Below, one piece after another: positions 63,277 through 64,000 of a DNA stretch of 64,000 nt. The translations under genes were made by a program, and so were the position numbers. Source of the stretch: DATJPW01 sp963752855 (GTDB lineage Bacteria; Desulfobacterota; Desulfomonilia; Desulfomonilales; Desulfomonilaceae); NCBI GenBank assembly GCA_963752855.1, contig CAVVZX010000047.1:62001-126000 (forward strand), written 5' to 3'. Below the pieces are notes generated by a model that made no database searches, was not told the DNA's origin, and saw only the letters and a program-made list of their open reading frames with translations. Each line of letters begins with the position of its first letter. Within the stretch, counting starts at the first letter, position 1.

Positions 63277-64000
63277 TTATCGCTCGGCCGGGGAGACGAG
63301 ATATCCTTCTTTCTTCAGGGTTTCCAAAAGCGCATTACCGGTTCCTCGAGGCGCCGCCACACTATGAGTCTGGGCTTTTCCGCCCGGTTTGGCTGGAAAC
63401 GCCGCTGCCGAGGACTTTATCTTAGGATTCAGCTTCAAGATTTCCCGTGGCGGGACTCGAGTAATCCTGGCGATTTCGGCCACCGTCAAATCCTTGGCTA
63501 GCATCAGGCCGCCAATCTGGTCAAAGACCAGAGGAGGAGCATCCTTGAATCGGAGGTCGTAAGCTGCTCTATTAGAATCTATTATCGACAGCGCAATCCA
63601 TCTTAAGATGACTTCTTCGGCGGCTTCAGGCAACGGCAGGTCCCAGAATACACTCGTATTCCATCTTTCCTGCAATTCCTGAACAGTCTTGACCGAAGTC
63701 AGGTACGCCATTACAGACATCAACCAACCTTTGTCTCCTATTTCTTTACGGATTTCTTTTATGCGTGTGGCAAAACATCTGGTAGACAGTTCCAGATCTA
63801 GTCGATCGTCGTGCCAGGAATCTTCGGCCATCTCCGGACCGCCCTCTGCCGAGGTACAAGACCGCGATAGATACCACCATCCGTAACCGGGCGCCCGTGA
63901 CAGTGTCTTGGAATTCAGCGCTGACAAAATGGGACCCAACAAAGTAAAATCTTTAGGGATGCCTTCTTTAGCAAATACTTCCTCAAATAACCACGAATGG
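63277..64000 (-). CDS. MltD-like lytic transglycosylase relative lacking the catalytic Glu (partial)
   Basis: The frame is open to the window edge, so the N-terminus is missing. The first visible residues (EEVFAKEGIPKDFTLLGPIL) match the start of the MltD/SLT catalytic domain. Where MltD proteins read LPLVESAFNPKAVS, this one has LGPILSALNSKTLS, so the catalytic Glu is Leu, and the following GLWQF-like segment is GWWYLSRSC. A helical middle is followed by an alpha element like LysM (LTVAEIARITRVPPREILKL) and a basic tail. Probably a non-enzymatic peptidoglycan-binding protein of the periplasm. Confidence 0.6.
   Translation of the reverse strand, partial: HSWLFEEVFAKEGIPKDFTLLGPILSALNSKTLSRAPGYGWWYLSRSCTSAEGGPEMAEDSWHDDRLDLELSTRCFATRIKEIRKEIGDKGWLMSVMAYLTSVKTVQELQERWNTSVFWDLPLPEAAEEVILRWIALSIIDSNRAAYDLRFKDAPPLVFDQIGGLMLAKDLTVAEIARITRVPPREILKLNPKIKSSAAAFPAKPGGKAQTHSVAAPRGTGNALLETLKKEGYLVSPAER

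Noticed and set aside
63084..63425. 113-codon ORF on the plus strand
   Set aside because: It runs through a dispersed repeat and antisense to the MltD-like gene; no protein-like pattern.

Overview
The window looks like a chromosome segment of an anaerobic, probably sulfate- or sulfur-metabolising member of the Desulfobacterota (former Deltaproteobacteria). The assignment is inferred from gene content: an HdrA-MvhD fusion with HdrC and HdrB, many NtrC-type regulators, clustered universal stress proteins, TauE/TIGR02186 pairs and a rubrerythrin-like protein. No rRNA, tRNA or CRISPR array was seen.

Layout. 0-4.2 kb: heterodisulfide reductase operon (hdrA-mvhD, hdrC, then hdrB behind a composite inverted repeat). 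4.5-7.6 kb: damaged stretch with an ECF sigma factor and TIGR04076 protein, a reverse transcriptase remnant and a broken outer-membrane barrel gene. 8.1-12.7 kb: Mrp-type ATPase, radical SAM HemN/HemW relative, GAF-GAF histidine kinase. 12.7-16.8 kb, minus strand: rdgB, penicillin acylase homologue, meaB. 17.0-18.5 kb: MNT nucleotidyltransferase with a cut-down HepT and a protein with a tandem 60-residue repeat. 18.7-38.5 kb: a stress-signalling island with a rubrerythrin, five universal-stress-type proteins, two histidine kinase/NtrC regulator pairs, two TauE permeases, TIGR02186, a PEP-synthase-like phosphotransferase without the C-terminal barrel, a lone receiver and a Lon protease with a receiver domain inserted in front of its ATPase. 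38.4-41 kb: serpin, small lipoprotein, histidine-rich protein. 41.4-46.4 kb: phoH-pgpH-ybeY and mazG. 46.4-49.6 kb: accessory patch (HicAB, SIR2-like protein, AbrB antitoxin, small unknowns), mostly broken. 49.9-64 kb: housekeeping (lexA-dinB, rplY, prs, der, relA/spoT, rpmB, dnaJ-like, hsp20, quinone oxidoreductase) and the C-terminal part of a degenerate MltD-like protein.

Main discovery. Three transcription units of the stress island (reading left from 19.93 kb, right from 26.25 kb, left from 36.0 kb) each have a sigma-54-type -24/-12 element just upstream of the gene. Behind each lie two copies of one 17-bp inverted repeat (TGTTKCA-N3-TGMAACA), roughly 60-180 bp further upstream, where enhancer-binding proteins usually act. 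With two NtrC-type regulators encoded in the island this suggests one sigma-54 regulon. The receiver inside Lon closely resembles that of the first NtrC regulator, so proteolysis may be under the same phospho-signalling. This is inference from sequence and needs experimental proof.

Caution. About twenty genes, including normally conserved ones (hdrB, meaB, pgpH), carry single-base frameshifts, and two small antitoxins carry in-frame stops. The density suggests sequencing or assembly indels as much as real decay. Coordinates for such genes cover the reconstructed gene, and the break point is stated.
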